A stretch of 64,000 nt of DNA from positions 124,001 through 188,000 of the forward strand of contig NZ_NWSX01000003.1 in NCBI RefSeq assembly GCF_002531825.1, written 5' to 3'. Position 1 is the stretch's first letter; every line of letters begins with the position of its first letter. The notes beneath the pieces are model-generated. The model saw only the letters and a program-made list of their open reading frames with translations, did not search any database and was not told the origin of the DNA. Below are positions 27,811 to 36,174 of this stretch, in pieces. Source of the stretch: Rhizobium sp. J15. Lineage in GTDB: Bacteria; Pseudomonadota; Alphaproteobacteria; Rhizobiales; Rhizobiaceae. The position numbers were made by a program, and so were the translations under genes.

Positions 27811-28536
27811 ATGATCGTTCAAGCTTGCATCAACGGCGCAAGGCCGAGCGATTTCCATCCGCACATTCCCCTGACGGTGGAAGCCATGGCGCGCGACGCT
27901 GCGGCTTCTGTCGCTGCCGGCGCTGCCGAACTTCACCTTCATCCGCGCGGCGCCGACGGCCAGGAAAGCCTCGCGGCTGTCGACGAAACCGTCAGCGCGA
28001 TCCGCCGGGTCTGTCCGGGGACGCTGGTCGGCGTTTCCACGGGCGCCTGGATCGAGGGCGATCGGGAACGGACGCGGGAAGCCATCCGCCAATGGCTGGT
28101 ATTGCCGGATTACGCGTCGGTGAACCTCTCCGAAGACGATGCGCCCGCTATAATGCAGCTGCTTCGCGACAGGGGCGTCGGGATCGAAGCCGGGCTGGCA
28201 TCGGTCGCCGATGCCGAGCGCTATGTCAGCCTCGAAGACCACCAGCGGGTGCTTCGCGTGCTCATCGAACTCGATCACGAACAGGATTGGCAAAGGGCCC
28301 GCGCTGTTCAGGACGGCATTCTCGAGGTGCTCGAACGTGGCGGCGTGACCCGGCCCGTTCTTCTGCACGGCTTCGATGCAACGGTCTGGCCGTTCGTCGA
28401 ATTGGCCCGCCAGCGGCGCTTTTCCACCCGCATCGGCCTGGAAGATGGCAAGCATCTTCCAGATGGAACCATCGCGAGCGGCAATGCCGCGCTGGTCGCC
28501 GCCGCCGTCGATATCTTCCTTGGCCGGCCGAACTGA
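27811..28536 (+). CDS. BKACE-family (3-keto-5-aminohexanoate cleavage-like, DUF849) protein
   Basis: Beta-keto acid cleavage enzyme family, 241 residues, which is shorter than the usual 270-310. The metal-binding His pair is visible in AELHLHPRGADGQES, and the later Glu in TRIGLEDGKHLPDG. These enzymes condense a beta-keto acid with acetyl-CoA, yielding acetoacetate and a CoA ester. The start is the ATG at 27811 with GCGAGG upstream; an upstream extension in the same frame is not protein-like. It is followed 34 bp later by a quinone oxidoreductase. The substrate is unknown. Confidence 0.86.
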   Translation: MIVQACINGARPSDFHPHIPLTVEAMARDAAASVAAGAAELHLHPRGADGQESLAAVDETVSAIRRVCPGTLVGVSTGAWIEGDRERTREAIRQWLVLPDYASVNLSEDDAPAIMQLLRDRGVGIEAGLASVADAERYVSLEDHQRVLRVLIELDHEQDWQRARAVQDGILEVLERGGVTRPVLLHGFDATVWPFVELARQRRFSTRIGLEDGKHLPDGTIASGNAALVAAAVDIFLGRPN

Positions 28537-28570
28537 CCCGCCGCTTAATTCTTCTCTCGCGAGGCAGAGC

Positions 28571-29560
28571 ATGACAACGAGAACAGATACTTTCCGATTT
28601 TCTGAATTCGGCCCGCCTGACGTCCTGCGCCAGGAAAGCATCGAGCTGGCCCTGCCCGCTGCCGGCGAAATCCAGATCCGGCATCTGGCGATCGGCGTGA
28701 ATTACATCGACATCTATCACCGCAAAGGCGTCTTCGCGGCGCCGCTTCCCTTGCCGAGTGGGCTGGGCGTGGAAGGTGTCGGTATCGTCACCGCGCTTGG
28801 CGACGGCGTTAAAACCTTCAGTGTCGGCGACCGCGTGGCCTATGTCGGCGGACCCCCGAACGGTTATTCCACGCATCGAAACTTGCCTGCCGCGCGCGCT
28901 TTACCCGTGCCGGACGGGCTGGACGGCGAAACCGTCGCGGCTCTGGTTTTCAAGGGGTTGACCGTCGAGTACCTGATCCATCGCTGCGCGCCGGTGGCAA
29001 AAGGCGACGTCGTCCTCTTCCATGCCGCCGCAGGCGGGGTCGGATCGATCGCCTGCCAGTGGCTGAAGCATCTCGGAGCGACGGTGATCGGGACTGTCGG
29101 CTCGGAGGAAAAGGCCAGGATCGCGCATGCCAATGGATGCGATCACACGATCGTTTACACCAAGGAGGATTTCCAGGCCCGCGTGGCCGAGATCACCGAC
29201 GGCAAGGGCGTGCGTATCGTCTACGATTCGGTCGGCGCCGACACGTTTGCCAAATCTCTGGATTGCCTGCGCCCCCGCGGTACTCTTGTCAGTTTCGGGG
29301 AAGCCTCCGGTCCGATTGCGGCTTTAAACATTGCGTCGCTGGGCGCAAAAGGATCGCTGTTCGTCACGCGTCCATCCATCGCCCATTACACGGCCGACCG
29401 CCGCGAATACGAGGCGGCCGCGAGCAATCTCTTCGGCGCCATCGAGGCCGGCATCGTCAAGGCGCCTGCTATATCGAGATACAGGCTCAGCGATGCGGTC
29501 AGAGTGCACGAAGATTTGGAAGCGCGCCGAACGCAAGGGTCTATCATTCTCATTCCGTGA
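28571..29560 (+). CDS. NADPH:quinone oxidoreductase (zinc-type MDR, zinc-independent)
   Basis: Medium-chain dehydrogenase/reductase of 329 residues. Family motifs are FSEFGPPDVLRQESIEL, the N-terminal GVNYIDIYHRKG typical of QOR, and the Rossmann-fold nucleotide-binding FHAAAGGVGSIACQWLKHLG (residues 147-166). It lacks the zinc-ligand pattern of alcohol dehydrogenases. GAGG precedes the ATG. It is probably co-transcribed with the BKACE gene under the divergent LysR regulator. The reaction partner is not predicted. Confidence 0.9.
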   Translation: MTTRTDTFRFSEFGPPDVLRQESIELALPAAGEIQIRHLAIGVNYIDIYHRKGVFAAPLPLPSGLGVEGVGIVTALGDGVKTFSVGDRVAYVGGPPNGYSTHRNLPAARALPVPDGLDGETVAALVFKGLTVEYLIHRCAPVAKGDVVLFHAAAGGVGSIACQWLKHLGATVIGTVGSEEKARIAHANGCDHTIVYTKEDFQARVAEITDGKGVRIVYDSVGADTFAKSLDCLRPRGTLVSFGEASGPIAALNIASLGAKGSLFVTRPSIAHYTADRREYEAAASNLFGAIEAGIVKAPAISRYRLSDAVRVHEDLEARRTQGSIILIP

Positions 29561-29637
29561 CATGGCCCGCCCAAGCGCGCAAAATCGGCGCTGCGCCATC
29601 TTCAAGGTCACTTTATATTTCAGGAAATGAAGAATGT

Positions 29638-29727
29638 TTACGACAGGAATGAGTATATCAGTAGGCCGACGGAGCCCCAAAAGACAATAGGCGTAAGTAT
29701 CAAACCAAGGACGATGACTTTTGTCAT
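29638..29727 (-). CDS. tiny predicted membrane protein (29 residues)
   Basis: The frame starts with ATG preceded by GGAG at seven bases and encodes a peptide that is almost one hydrophobic helix (begins MTKVIVLGLILTPIVF, ends YSFLS). Composition and ribosome site fit the one-helix small membrane proteins common in rhizobia. No homologue could be checked. It lies between the quinone oxidoreductase (plus) and the DHA2 exporter (minus), downstream of the latter's opposite end. Confidence 0.5.
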   Translation of the reverse strand: MTKVIVLGLILTPIVFWGSVGLLIYSFLS

Positions 29728-29847
29728 TGAAAAACTCCGAATCCACGCGCCCCGCTGAAAATCTATTTCATCGATCCACGGTTTGGTATGGGCACGAAGT
29801 CCGGGATGGATCGGACCTTGGTCTCAGTTTCGACGATTTGACCCACG

Positions 29848-31275
29848 CTATCGCCGCTCAGCGCGTGGGAGGTGACGGTAGACCGCAACCGCCACGACGA
29901 GTGCAACGGCAATCAGCGCCGCGGCGACCGCGAAGGTGATCCGCATTCCTGATGCGACCGCTTCAGGGCGCGCCGTGGCGATATCGGATGTCGCAGATGC
30001 AAGAGCGAACACAGCGCCCATCACGGATGCGCCGGTGATCAAGCCGAGATTGCGCGACAGGTTGAGCATGCCCGAGATGACGCCTCGCTGGTCGGGCCGG
30101 ACATGCGCCATGACGGCCGTGTTGTTGGCCGCCTGGAACAGTTGGTAGCCCGGCGTCAGGATGGCGATGGCGGCGATGTAGCCGGCAATACCGGGAAGCA
30201 CGGCCAAGGCGATCGAGCCTGCCGCCATGGCGATGAGCCCTGCGACAATCACAAAGGGCGCGTCAAGGCGGTCGACAAGGCGACCGGCCGGCACGCCGCT
30301 CAAAGTGGAGATGACGGGGCCGCTCGACATGACGATGCCGACGAAGGCTTCGTCGAGCCCGAGCGTACGGCAAAGGTAAAAGGGCGCAACCACCAGCGTG
30401 GCCATCATAACCGTCGAAACGAAGATGTTCATGGCGAGGCTGGCGCTGAGCGCCGGGTCGCGAAACGCCGCCAATCGGATCAGCGGCGATGCTGTTCTCG
30501 CCTCGGCGAAGACGAAGAAACCGATGCCGAAAGCGGCGGCCAGCAACAGGGCTGCGTTCAGCGGACCAAACCTGCCGTGCCCGATCGTCATGGCAAGCGC
30601 ATAGGCCGAAAGCGTCAGCGCAAGCAGCAAAGTGCCGGCAATGTCGAAGCGCGCTCGATCCGTCTTGCTTCCACTGATATCAGCCGGCAGATGGCGAAAA
30701 GCGAGAGCGAAGGTCAATACGCCGAGCGGCACGTTGACGAGGAAGATCGCCGGCGAGCCGAACGAGGCGATCAGGACGCCGCCGAGCGAAGGGCCGAGAG
30801 CGGTTCCCACCGCCGACATCGTTCCGAGCAATCCCATGGCGCTGCCGATCCTTACCTTCGGCACCGTCTCGCCGATGAAGGCCATGGTGAGAGCCATCAT
30901 CATGGCCGCGCCCAGGCCCTGCACGGCGCGCGCCGCAACCAGCACCCACAGCGTAGGCGCGAGGCCGCACAGGATGGAAGCCATCGTGAAGAGCAGGATG
31001 CCGATGAGCAGCAGCCGTTTGCGCCCGACGATATCACCGAGCCGCCCGGCGCTGACGACCAGCGTGGTGATGGCGAGGAGATAGGCAAGCACGATCCACT
31101 GAACATCCTGGAAGGCGGCGTTGAAGGCCTGCGCCAGGCTCGGCAGGCCGACATTGGCGATGCTCGTGCCGAGTGATGGCAGCAGCATGGAGAAGGAAAG
31201 GCTGGCGAGCGTCCATCGGGCGGAGGGCGCCTGCCCGGCAATTGCCTCGCCTCGTTCCGCAGTGATCTGTTTCAT
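29848..31275 (-). CDS. DHA2-type MFS drug exporter (14 TM)
   Basis: Proton-driven efflux protein of the inner membrane, 475 residues with about 14 hydrophobic helices. Typical signatures are DVQWIVLAYLLAITTLVVSA, GRLGDIVGRKRLLLIG (loop 2-3), and RAVQGLGAAMMMALTMAFIG in helix 4 (motif C region near LGPSLGGVLI). The second of two adjacent ATGs (31275) fits GAGG five bases upstream better. It is divergent from a LysR gene, its probable regulator. The drugs exported are unknown. Confidence 0.9.
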   Translation of the reverse strand: MKQITAERGEAIAGQAPSARWTLASLSFSMLLPSLGTSIANVGLPSLAQAFNAAFQDVQWIVLAYLLAITTLVVSAGRLGDIVGRKRLLLIGILLFTMASILCGLAPTLWVLVAARAVQGLGAAMMMALTMAFIGETVPKVRIGSAMGLLGTMSAVGTALGPSLGGVLIASFGSPAIFLVNVPLGVLTFALAFRHLPADISGSKTDRARFDIAGTLLLALTLSAYALAMTIGHGRFGPLNAALLLAAAFGIGFFVFAEARTASPLIRLAAFRDPALSASLAMNIFVSTVMMATLVVAPFYLCRTLGLDEAFVGIVMSSGPVISTLSGVPAGRLVDRLDAPFVIVAGLIAMAAGSIALAVLPGIAGYIAAIAILTPGYQLFQAANNTAVMAHVRPDQRGVISGMLNLSRNLGLITGASVMGAVFALASATSDIATARPEAVASGMRITFAVAAALIAVALVVAVAVYRHLPRAERR

Positions 31276-31412
31276 CATGACCTCGTTTTCGCGATTTCCG
31301 GAATGGAGCGTCGAAGCCTAGTGACCGGCCTGATGTGGCGGAAGGCGCACGATTTGCATTTCATTGATGCATTTGACGCCACATCATGAACAAGCCGTGT
31401 TATCGTCGACCT

Positions 31413-32306
31413 ATGTCGACACCCGATCTCAACCTGCTTGTCACTCTCGATGTGCTGCTTGCCGAAGGCAGCGTTGCTCGCGCGGCCCGCAGATTGCGGC
31501 TCAGTCCCTCGGCGATGAGCCGCGCATTGGCGCGATTGCGCGAAACCACAGGTGATCCGCTGTTGGTCCGTGCCGGACGCGGTCTCGTTCCCACTCCGCG
31601 GGCGCTCGAACTGCGCGAGCGGGTCGGCAGGATCGTCGAGGAGGGGCAAGCCGTGTTGCGTCCCGTCGAGGCGCTCGACCTGAAACGGCTTGACCGGACA
31701 TTTACGCTGCGCACCAGCGAAGGCTTCGTCGAGAACTTCGGGCCGGATCTCATCGCACGGATCGGCGAAGAAGCGCCTGGCGTACGGCTGTGCTTCGTGG
31801 CCAAGCCGGATAGAGACAGCGCCCCCTTGCGCGACGGCACTGTCGATCTGGAAACCGGTGTTGTCGGCAAGACGACCGGACCCGAAGTGCGGGCGCAAGC
31901 CTTGTTTCGGGATCGCTTCGTCGGTGTCGTGCGAGCGGGACATCCGCTTTGCCAGGGTGAAATGACGCTCTCCCGCTATGCGGCCGGCCGGCATGTCAGC
32001 GTATCCAGGCGCGGCCTTGAGAAAGGACCGATCGATGAGGCGCTCGACCTGCTCGGGTTGGAACGGCAGATCGTCACGATCGTCGGCGGCTTTTCGACTG
32101 CTCTGGCTCTCGCGCGGGCTTCCGATCTGATCGCCGCTGTTCCCGAACGGCATACCGGCGTCTTGCGCGCGGGAATGCACAGTTTTCCGCTCCCCGTCTC
32201 GATGCCTGACATCACGGTTTCATTGCTCTGGCATCCGAGGATGGATGCCGATCCCGCCCACCGCTGGCTGCGCGGCTGCCTTCGCGATGCCTGTGCCGCA
32301 ACGTGA
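31413..32306 (+). CDS. LysR-family transcriptional regulator
   Basis: Regulator of 297 residues. The N-terminal HTH (LNLLVTLDVLLAEGSVARAA, LRLSPSAMSRALARLRETTG, LLVRAGRGLVPTPRA) is followed by the substrate-binding domain (TFTLRTSEGFVENFGPDL). The start at 31413 (MSTPDLNLL) is favoured over 31386 since it places the first helix as in the family; the ribosome site is weak for both. It is divergent from the DHA2 exporter over about 140 bp, where its binding site is expected. Confidence 0.88.
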   Translation: MSTPDLNLLVTLDVLLAEGSVARAARRLRLSPSAMSRALARLRETTGDPLLVRAGRGLVPTPRALELRERVGRIVEEGQAVLRPVEALDLKRLDRTFTLRTSEGFVENFGPDLIARIGEEAPGVRLCFVAKPDRDSAPLRDGTVDLETGVVGKTTGPEVRAQALFRDRFVGVVRAGHPLCQGEMTLSRYAAGRHVSVSRRGLEKGPIDEALDLLGLERQIVTIVGGFSTALALARASDLIAAVPERHTGVLRAGMHSFPLPVSMPDITVSLLWHPRMDADPAHRWLRGCLRDACAAT

Positions 32307-32393
32307 TTGGAAGCCCGAGAGTGACCCTGTGCCAGCGGTTGACTATCCCGTGCTGCCGTGATTTCCCCTCTCGCATCACCAAGCGAGGACATC

Positions 32394-32615
32394 ATGACCG
32401 ACATCATTGTAAAGGACAGCAACGGAAGCCAGCTTCACGACGGCGATTCCGTCACGCTGATCAAGGATCTCAAGGTCAAGGGAACTTCGGAAACGCTGAA
32501 GCGCGGAACGCTCGTCAAGGGTATCCGTCTGACCGACAATCCCGGCGAGATCGAGTGCAACACCAAGCAGGTCAAGGGCCTGGTGTTGAAAACGGAATTC
32601 CTGAAGAAGGCATAG
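32394..32615 (+). CDS. PhnA/YjdM-domain small protein lacking the zinc ribbon
   Basis: Protein of 73 residues matching the C-terminal domain of PhnA/YjdM: VKDSNGSQLHDGDSVTLIKD, LKVKGTSETLKRGTLVKG, then NPGEIECNTKQVKGLVLKTE. E. coli YjdM (about 111 residues) has an added N-terminal zinc ribbon that is absent here. AAGCGAGGACATC precedes the ATG, so this short form seems genuine and not a fragment. The function of the family is unclear despite the old alkylphosphonate name. Its 3' end overlaps that of the convergent transglutaminase gene by 44 bp. Confidence 0.85.
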   Translation: MTDIIVKDSNGSQLHDGDSVTLIKDLKVKGTSETLKRGTLVKGIRLTDNPGEIECNTKQVKGLVLKTEFLKKA

Positions 32616-33438
32616 GATCGTCGGGGGTCTCCTGCGGCACTTCCTCCGTGATCACTTCGAAACGGGAAAGCGTCGCCGGCCCGAAGGCCGTGGACATCGC
32701 GACGTCAGTGGCGTCGCGGCCGGTCGCCATCAGTATTCTGCCGATACGCGGCGTGTTGTGGCGGGCATCGACCGTATGCCAATGGCCGCCGAGAAAGACC
32801 TCGAACCAGGCGCTGAAATCCATCGGATTGGGATCGATCGGAACGCCGATATCGCCGAGATAGCCCGTGCAGTAGCGGGCCGGGATGTTCAGGCACCGGC
32901 AGAGCGCGATCGCGAGATGAGCGAAATCGCGGCAGACGCCGCTCTTGTCGGTAAAGCCGCCATGCGCGGTCCTCAGCACGTCGGCCTTCTGGTAGTCGAA
33001 GGTAATGTGGTTATGGACGAAATCGCAGATCGCCTGGACCCGCGCCCATCCGAGCGGCGTCGACGAGAAGTTTGCCCAGGCGAAATCCGAGAGCCTGTCG
33101 GTGTCGCAGTAGCGGCTGCCGAGCAGGAAGACGAGCACTTCGTCGGGCAGGTCCTTGATCGCGTGTTGAACGGCATTCTCAGGAACGATGTCGGGCTGCC
33201 CGGTGTCGTAGATCTCGAACGCGGTGGAAATCGTCGTCAGTCCCGGCGGCGCGACGATCCGGCTGCAGGCATTGCCGAACACGTCGATATACTCCCAGAC
33301 CTCGATCGGCCGGTCGAATGTCAGTACCTGCTCGCTTAAAAGATCGGCGCGCCGGGAAGGATGAATGTTGAGGACGAGCAGCATGGGTGTCGGCTGTACG
33401 CATTCGTACCCTAAATGAAACCCGGCGCGTATCCTCAT
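32572..33438 (-). CDS. transglutaminase-like cysteine protease family protein
   Basis: Transglutaminase-core protein of 288 residues. The catalytic triad region is visible: Cys in SGVCRDFAHLAIALCRCLNI, His in WFEVFLGGHWHTVDARHNTP, then the Asp. The N-terminal beta-sandwich (VLNIHPSRRADLL, VWEYIDVFGNACSRIVAP) is the bacterial transglutaminase N-domain. GAGGAA precedes the ATG at 33438, which I prefer over an upstream start at 33465. A second family member follows upstream on the same strand. The reaction may be peptide cleavage or cross-linking. Confidence 0.88.
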   Translation of the reverse strand: MRIRAGFHLGYECVQPTPMLLVLNIHPSRRADLLSEQVLTFDRPIEVWEYIDVFGNACSRIVAPPGLTTISTAFEIYDTGQPDIVPENAVQHAIKDLPDEVLVFLLGSRYCDTDRLSDFAWANFSSTPLGWARVQAICDFVHNHITFDYQKADVLRTAHGGFTDKSGVCRDFAHLAIALCRCLNIPARYCTGYLGDIGVPIDPNPMDFSAWFEVFLGGHWHTVDARHNTPRIGRILMATGRDATDVAMSTAFGPATLSRFEVITEEVPQETPDDPMPSSGIPFSTPGP

Positions 33439-33531
33439 AGTGGCTTCCTCGTCGCGATTGCGCATGTGCGGCTGCCTATCAACGTTGCTCGGCGCGGCGC
33501 GGTTCCAAGGGCTGCGGGCGTCTCCCCGCGG

Positions 33532-34404
33532 CTAACTGGTCGTGACGTTGACCTGCACCGTCATGCTGTCGAAATCCGCTTGCCCCCCGTCGTAGCTGCC
33601 GCTCAGCGGGACTGCCTGGCGGGGATCGCGGGCGACGGCGACGCGAATGAGATCGCGGTTGCCGACGATCCCGTTGGTCGGATCGAACTCCGCCCAGCCG
33701 GCGCCGGGCAGATAGATCTGGCACCATGCATGCGTGGAGCCGCCGCCGAGCACGGTGGAGCCGTCCCGGTCGGGAACATAGACATAGCCGGTGACGAAGC
33801 GCGCCGCGAGGCCGAGCGCGCGTGCCGCTTCCATCATCAGAAGCGCGAAATCGCGGCAGGTGCCGGAGCGAAGCTGCAAGGTCTGGAGAGGCGGCTGCGT
33901 CCCATGCTCCAGCCGCCGCGAATAGACGAAGCTTTCCCGGATGGCGTAACAGAGCGTCATCAGCAGATGTCCGGTTTCTGTCGGCCGCCCCTGCCGTACG
34001 AACCGCTTTGCCCAGCGCCCGACCTCGTTGTTCGGATCGGGATAATGACGCTGTACCGAGGGCGCGAGATCGGCGATCTCGTCCTGGTCGTAGGGGAACG
34101 GATAGGTCAGGGCGGCATTGTCGACCCGGAGATCGAGTGCGACCTGAGGCGTGTGATCGAGCGTGATCCAGGTTTCGAACCGAAGCTCGGCGGAGGGTGT
34201 CGGAATATCGATGAGCGCGACGCAATTGCCGAAGACGTCGTGGATCCAGCGCACCCGGCTTTGCTCCGGATAGGTCGTCAGCGACGCCTCCAGGAGCCGC
34301 TGGTCGAAGCTGTCGCGTGGCCGAAACATCAGGCGATGCTGGCCGAAATAGACCTCTCTGAGGTAGCGATAGGAGGTGATATGGCGGACGGTGAAAATTG
34401 TCAT
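33532..34404 (-). CDS. transglutaminase-like cysteine protease family protein, second copy
   Basis: Protein of 290 residues with the same fold. The N-domain begins TIFTVRHITSYRYLREV and contains RVRWIHDVFGNCVALIDIP; the catalytic core has LRSGTCRDFALLMMEAARAL (Cys) and GGGSTHAWCQIYLPGAGWAE (His) with FDPTNG supplying Asp. The start at 34404 (MTIFTV) matches homologues; the ribosome site is poor. It and the 32572-33438 gene probably form one transcription unit, with a 93-bp gap. Pairs of this kind often sit beside an alpha-E protein, which is not seen here. Confidence 0.88.
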   Translation of the reverse strand: MTIFTVRHITSYRYLREVYFGQHRLMFRPRDSFDQRLLEASLTTYPEQSRVRWIHDVFGNCVALIDIPTPSAELRFETWITLDHTPQVALDLRVDNAALTYPFPYDQDEIADLAPSVQRHYPDPNNEVGRWAKRFVRQGRPTETGHLLMTLCYAIRESFVYSRRLEHGTQPPLQTLQLRSGTCRDFALLMMEAARALGLAARFVTGYVYVPDRDGSTVLGGGSTHAWCQIYLPGAGWAEFDPTNGIVGNRDLIRVAVARDPRQAVPLSGSYDGGQADFDSMTVQVNVTTS

Positions 34405-34585
34405 GGGGGGCCGCCCCGCAATCTGTTCACGTTGCTGCTCCAAGGCGGCTATGCCGCCTCTCCCTTGGAAGCGCCCTGCCCGCTTCTGCGCTTATCCCGA
34501 TTTCTTGTCATATAAGCAGATTCGAAAGATTGCTATTGTAGCTTCACCGATCGACGGCAGGGCCGTCCAACCTTAGGAGGGTACG

Positions 34586-34702
34586 ATGCATATCATCTGG
34601 GACGTTCTTACGCTTCTGCTGACAATCGGTTCGCTCTATGGCGGTCGCGAATACCGGATTATTCGCGCTCGTGCCCGCGCTCAAAACTGGGGCAACTTCT
34701 GA
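34586..34702 (+). CDS. small predicted membrane protein (38 residues)
   Basis: The frame begins with ATG preceded by TTAGGAGGG at four bases, one of the best ribosome sites in this region. The product starts with a hydrophobic helix (MHIIWDVLTLLLTIGSLYGG) and ends in a basic Arg-rich tail (RIIRARARAQNWGNF). No family was recognised. A strong terminator lies 113 bp downstream (34815-34844). It belongs to a run of tiny proteins between 34.6 and 36.5 kb. Confidence 0.65.
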   Translation: MHIIWDVLTLLLTIGSLYGGREYRIIRARARAQNWGNF

Positions 34703-34814
34703 CCTGATACCGGCGATCGCGTCGCGGTTACGTCGAATGACGTAAAGCTCAGCGATTAAGGAGATGCTTTATTAGGTTCCTAGCGGTTTATCCGCTATTT
34801 CTCTCTGTTAGTGC

Positions 34815-34844
34815 AAGCCCGCCTCACCCCAGGCGGGCTTTTTT
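34815..34844 (+). terminator. Rho-independent terminator
   Basis: AAGCCCGCCT and AGGCGGGCTT form a 10-bp perfect GC-rich stem around CACCCC, followed by TTTT. It is a textbook terminator on the plus strand for the 38-residue protein's transcript. Upstream of it, 34703-34814 holds no gene. Confidence 0.85.
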
Positions 34845-34867
34845 CGCGGTCATTCCGTCGCGCGGCA

Positions 34868-35023
34868 TCACTTCTTGGCGCCGGCCGAAAGCACCCGATG
34901 TGTCGCATTGTCCAATGCGTGGCTGGTTTGCTGCCCATCCTTCTTCAGTCCGTATGCGGTATTGCCGCAGCCGGAAAGCGTCAGCAGGCAGATGCAGGCA
35001 ATGGCGATGGCAGCATTTGGCAT
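34868..35023 (-). CDS. entericidin-like small lipoprotein
   Basis: Predicted lipoprotein of 51 residues. The signal helix (AIAIACICLLTLSGC) ends at a lipobox LSGC; the mature part GNTAYGLKKDGQQTSHALDN is the entericidin A/B pattern (short, with a GxKxDGQ-type segment). Entericidins are small membrane lipoproteins linked to bacteriolysis in stationary phase in E. coli. GGGGAAC precedes the ATG at 35023. The frame is open to 35116 but the added residues break the signal peptide. Confidence 0.78.
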   Translation of the reverse strand: MPNAAIAIACICLLTLSGCGNTAYGLKKDGQQTSHALDNATHRVLSAGAKK

Positions 35024-35116
35024 CAATTCTGTTCCCCGGATGAATTGCGATCTGAAGAAAATGATACACTCCACGGCAAAATCAATCCGCCGATGGGGTA
35101 GCACGAGCGCAGGCAT

Positions 35117-35141
35117 GGAACCCGGTGACGCCGCGGGCGTT
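35117..35141 (+). promoter_or_regulatory. putative EcfG (general stress sigma) promoter
   Basis: GGAAC (35117-35121) and CGTT (35138-35141) are 16 bases apart, a perfect match to the EcfG consensus. It reads toward the 26-residue peptide beginning at 35171, 29 bp downstream. Confidence 0.6.
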
Positions 35142-35170
35142 TAGGAGAGCCATCCACCGGGGTCAACGAT

Positions 35171-35251
35171 ATGGACTATCAAATCGCCTTCGCCGCAACC
35201 GTCGCAACAGCATCCTTCCTGTTCTTCATGCTGCTCATCCACAGAACGTGA
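35171..35251 (+). CDS. tiny predicted membrane peptide (26 residues)
   Basis: A short frame encoding a largely hydrophobic single helix (MDYQIAFAATVATASFLFFM, ending LLIHRT). The ribosome site (GGGGTCAACG) is modest, but a perfect EcfG promoter match lies 29 bp upstream, giving support for real expression. No known family was identified. Confidence 0.5.
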   Translation: MDYQIAFAATVATASFLFFMLLIHRT

Positions 35252-35651
35252 AGACTGCGCAATTGCCGGATCTCAGTCCGCTGCCGAACAGCTTCGGCAC
35301 ATTCTTCGGCTCCCGGAATTTTTTATCCAGAGGGACTGTGGCACCTGTCGCCGCTGTGTCTGCAGCACCACCGGCCGCACGTCTGCAACGCGGTAATCCG
35401 GAATGGCTAGTATTAGTTGACGACTTTTACGCCATGAACGCGTCTGTGCAGGCAGATAAAGACATTTCCAACTCAGTGCAAAGACAGCCGTACAAATTGT
35501 CGCAGTGATTATTCGATTGTCCTGAAAAATAACGCCATGTGCCATTTTGATAATTTAAATTTTACTTAAAAACCAGGCTTAACTAACTATTAATAATAGC
35601 CTTGCGCGTCTCCCTCTTGGGTTTATGCTTCATAAAAAAGGGGAGAAGAAG
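35252..35651. other. intergenic stretch with no supported gene
   Basis: About 400 bp, rich in A/T toward the right (TTTTGATAATTTAAATTTTA around 35543-35562). Short frames here have no ribosome site or protein-like composition. It could contain an untranslated leader or small RNA, but nothing specific was recognised. Confidence 0.4.
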
Positions 35652-35768
35652 ATGTTTAGCAAAAGCCTCATCATGCCGGTCGGCTTCGCCCTGCTCGCTA
35701 TTGCCGGCCTTCTTTTCCAGCTGGCCGTTTACGCGCTGGAAACGCCGGTCACCCTGCTGCAGCCGTGA
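35652..35768 (+). CDS. small predicted membrane protein (38 residues)
   Basis: The ATG follows GGGGAGAAGAAG, a strong ribosome site. The product is one hydrophobic helix flanked by short polar ends (SKSLIMPVGFALLAIAGLLF, then QLAVYALETPVTLLQP). It has no recognised family. It is 79 bp upstream of the GlsB/YeaQ-type gene on the same strand and might be expressed with it. Confidence 0.6.
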   Translation: MFSKSLIMPVGFALLAIAGLLFQLAVYALETPVTLLQP

Positions 35769-35846
35769 ATGCTTAAGTTCCTCCAGGAGTGGAACTTTTT
35801 TTCATTTCGTGCATAGTGACGAGGCATTTCATCAGGAGGAAATTAT

Positions 35847-36101
35847 ATGGAAAACGCAGGCGTGGGTTGGATCGCGGCCATCATCATCGGCGGTATCGCC
35901 GGATGGCTGGCGGAAAAGGTCATGAGCAGCAATATGGGCCTGCTCATGAACATATTGCTCGGCATCGTCGGCGCAATCGTCGCCAACTGGATCCTGGGTC
36001 TGTTGCACATTCAGCCGCTGGCCGGCTGGCTGGGTTACCTGATCACCGGTTTCGTCGGTGCGTGCATCCTGATCGCGCTCGGGCGAGTCATCCGCCGCTG
36101 A
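35847..36101 (+). CDS. GlsB/YeaQ/YmgE-family small membrane protein
   Basis: Inner-membrane protein of 84 residues with three hydrophobic helices. GWIAAIIIGGIAGWLAEKVM, NMGLLMNILLGIVGAIVANW and GWLGYLITGFVGACILIALG are the Gly-rich pattern of the transglycosylase-associated (Tag/YeaQ) family, often stress-induced. AGGAGGAAATTAT precedes the ATG. The biochemical role is unknown. Confidence 0.9.
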   Translation: MENAGVGWIAAIIIGGIAGWLAEKVMSSNMGLLMNILLGIVGAIVANWILGLLHIQPLAGWLGYLITGFVGACILIALGRVIRR

Positions 36102-36174
36102 CCCAATTGGTCACAGACACGACTGAAAGCCGGGCGTTTATGGCGTCCGGCTTTTCCTTGTCCGATTTCCGAAT

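Noticed and set aside
29721..29939. 72-residue plus-strand frame near the exporter end
   Set aside because: Overlaps the exporter on the other strand and has no start signal.
35125..35508. 127-residue plus-strand frame containing the 26-residue peptide region
   Set aside because: Lacks a ribosome site and a protein-like composition; the short peptide in another frame has a better context.
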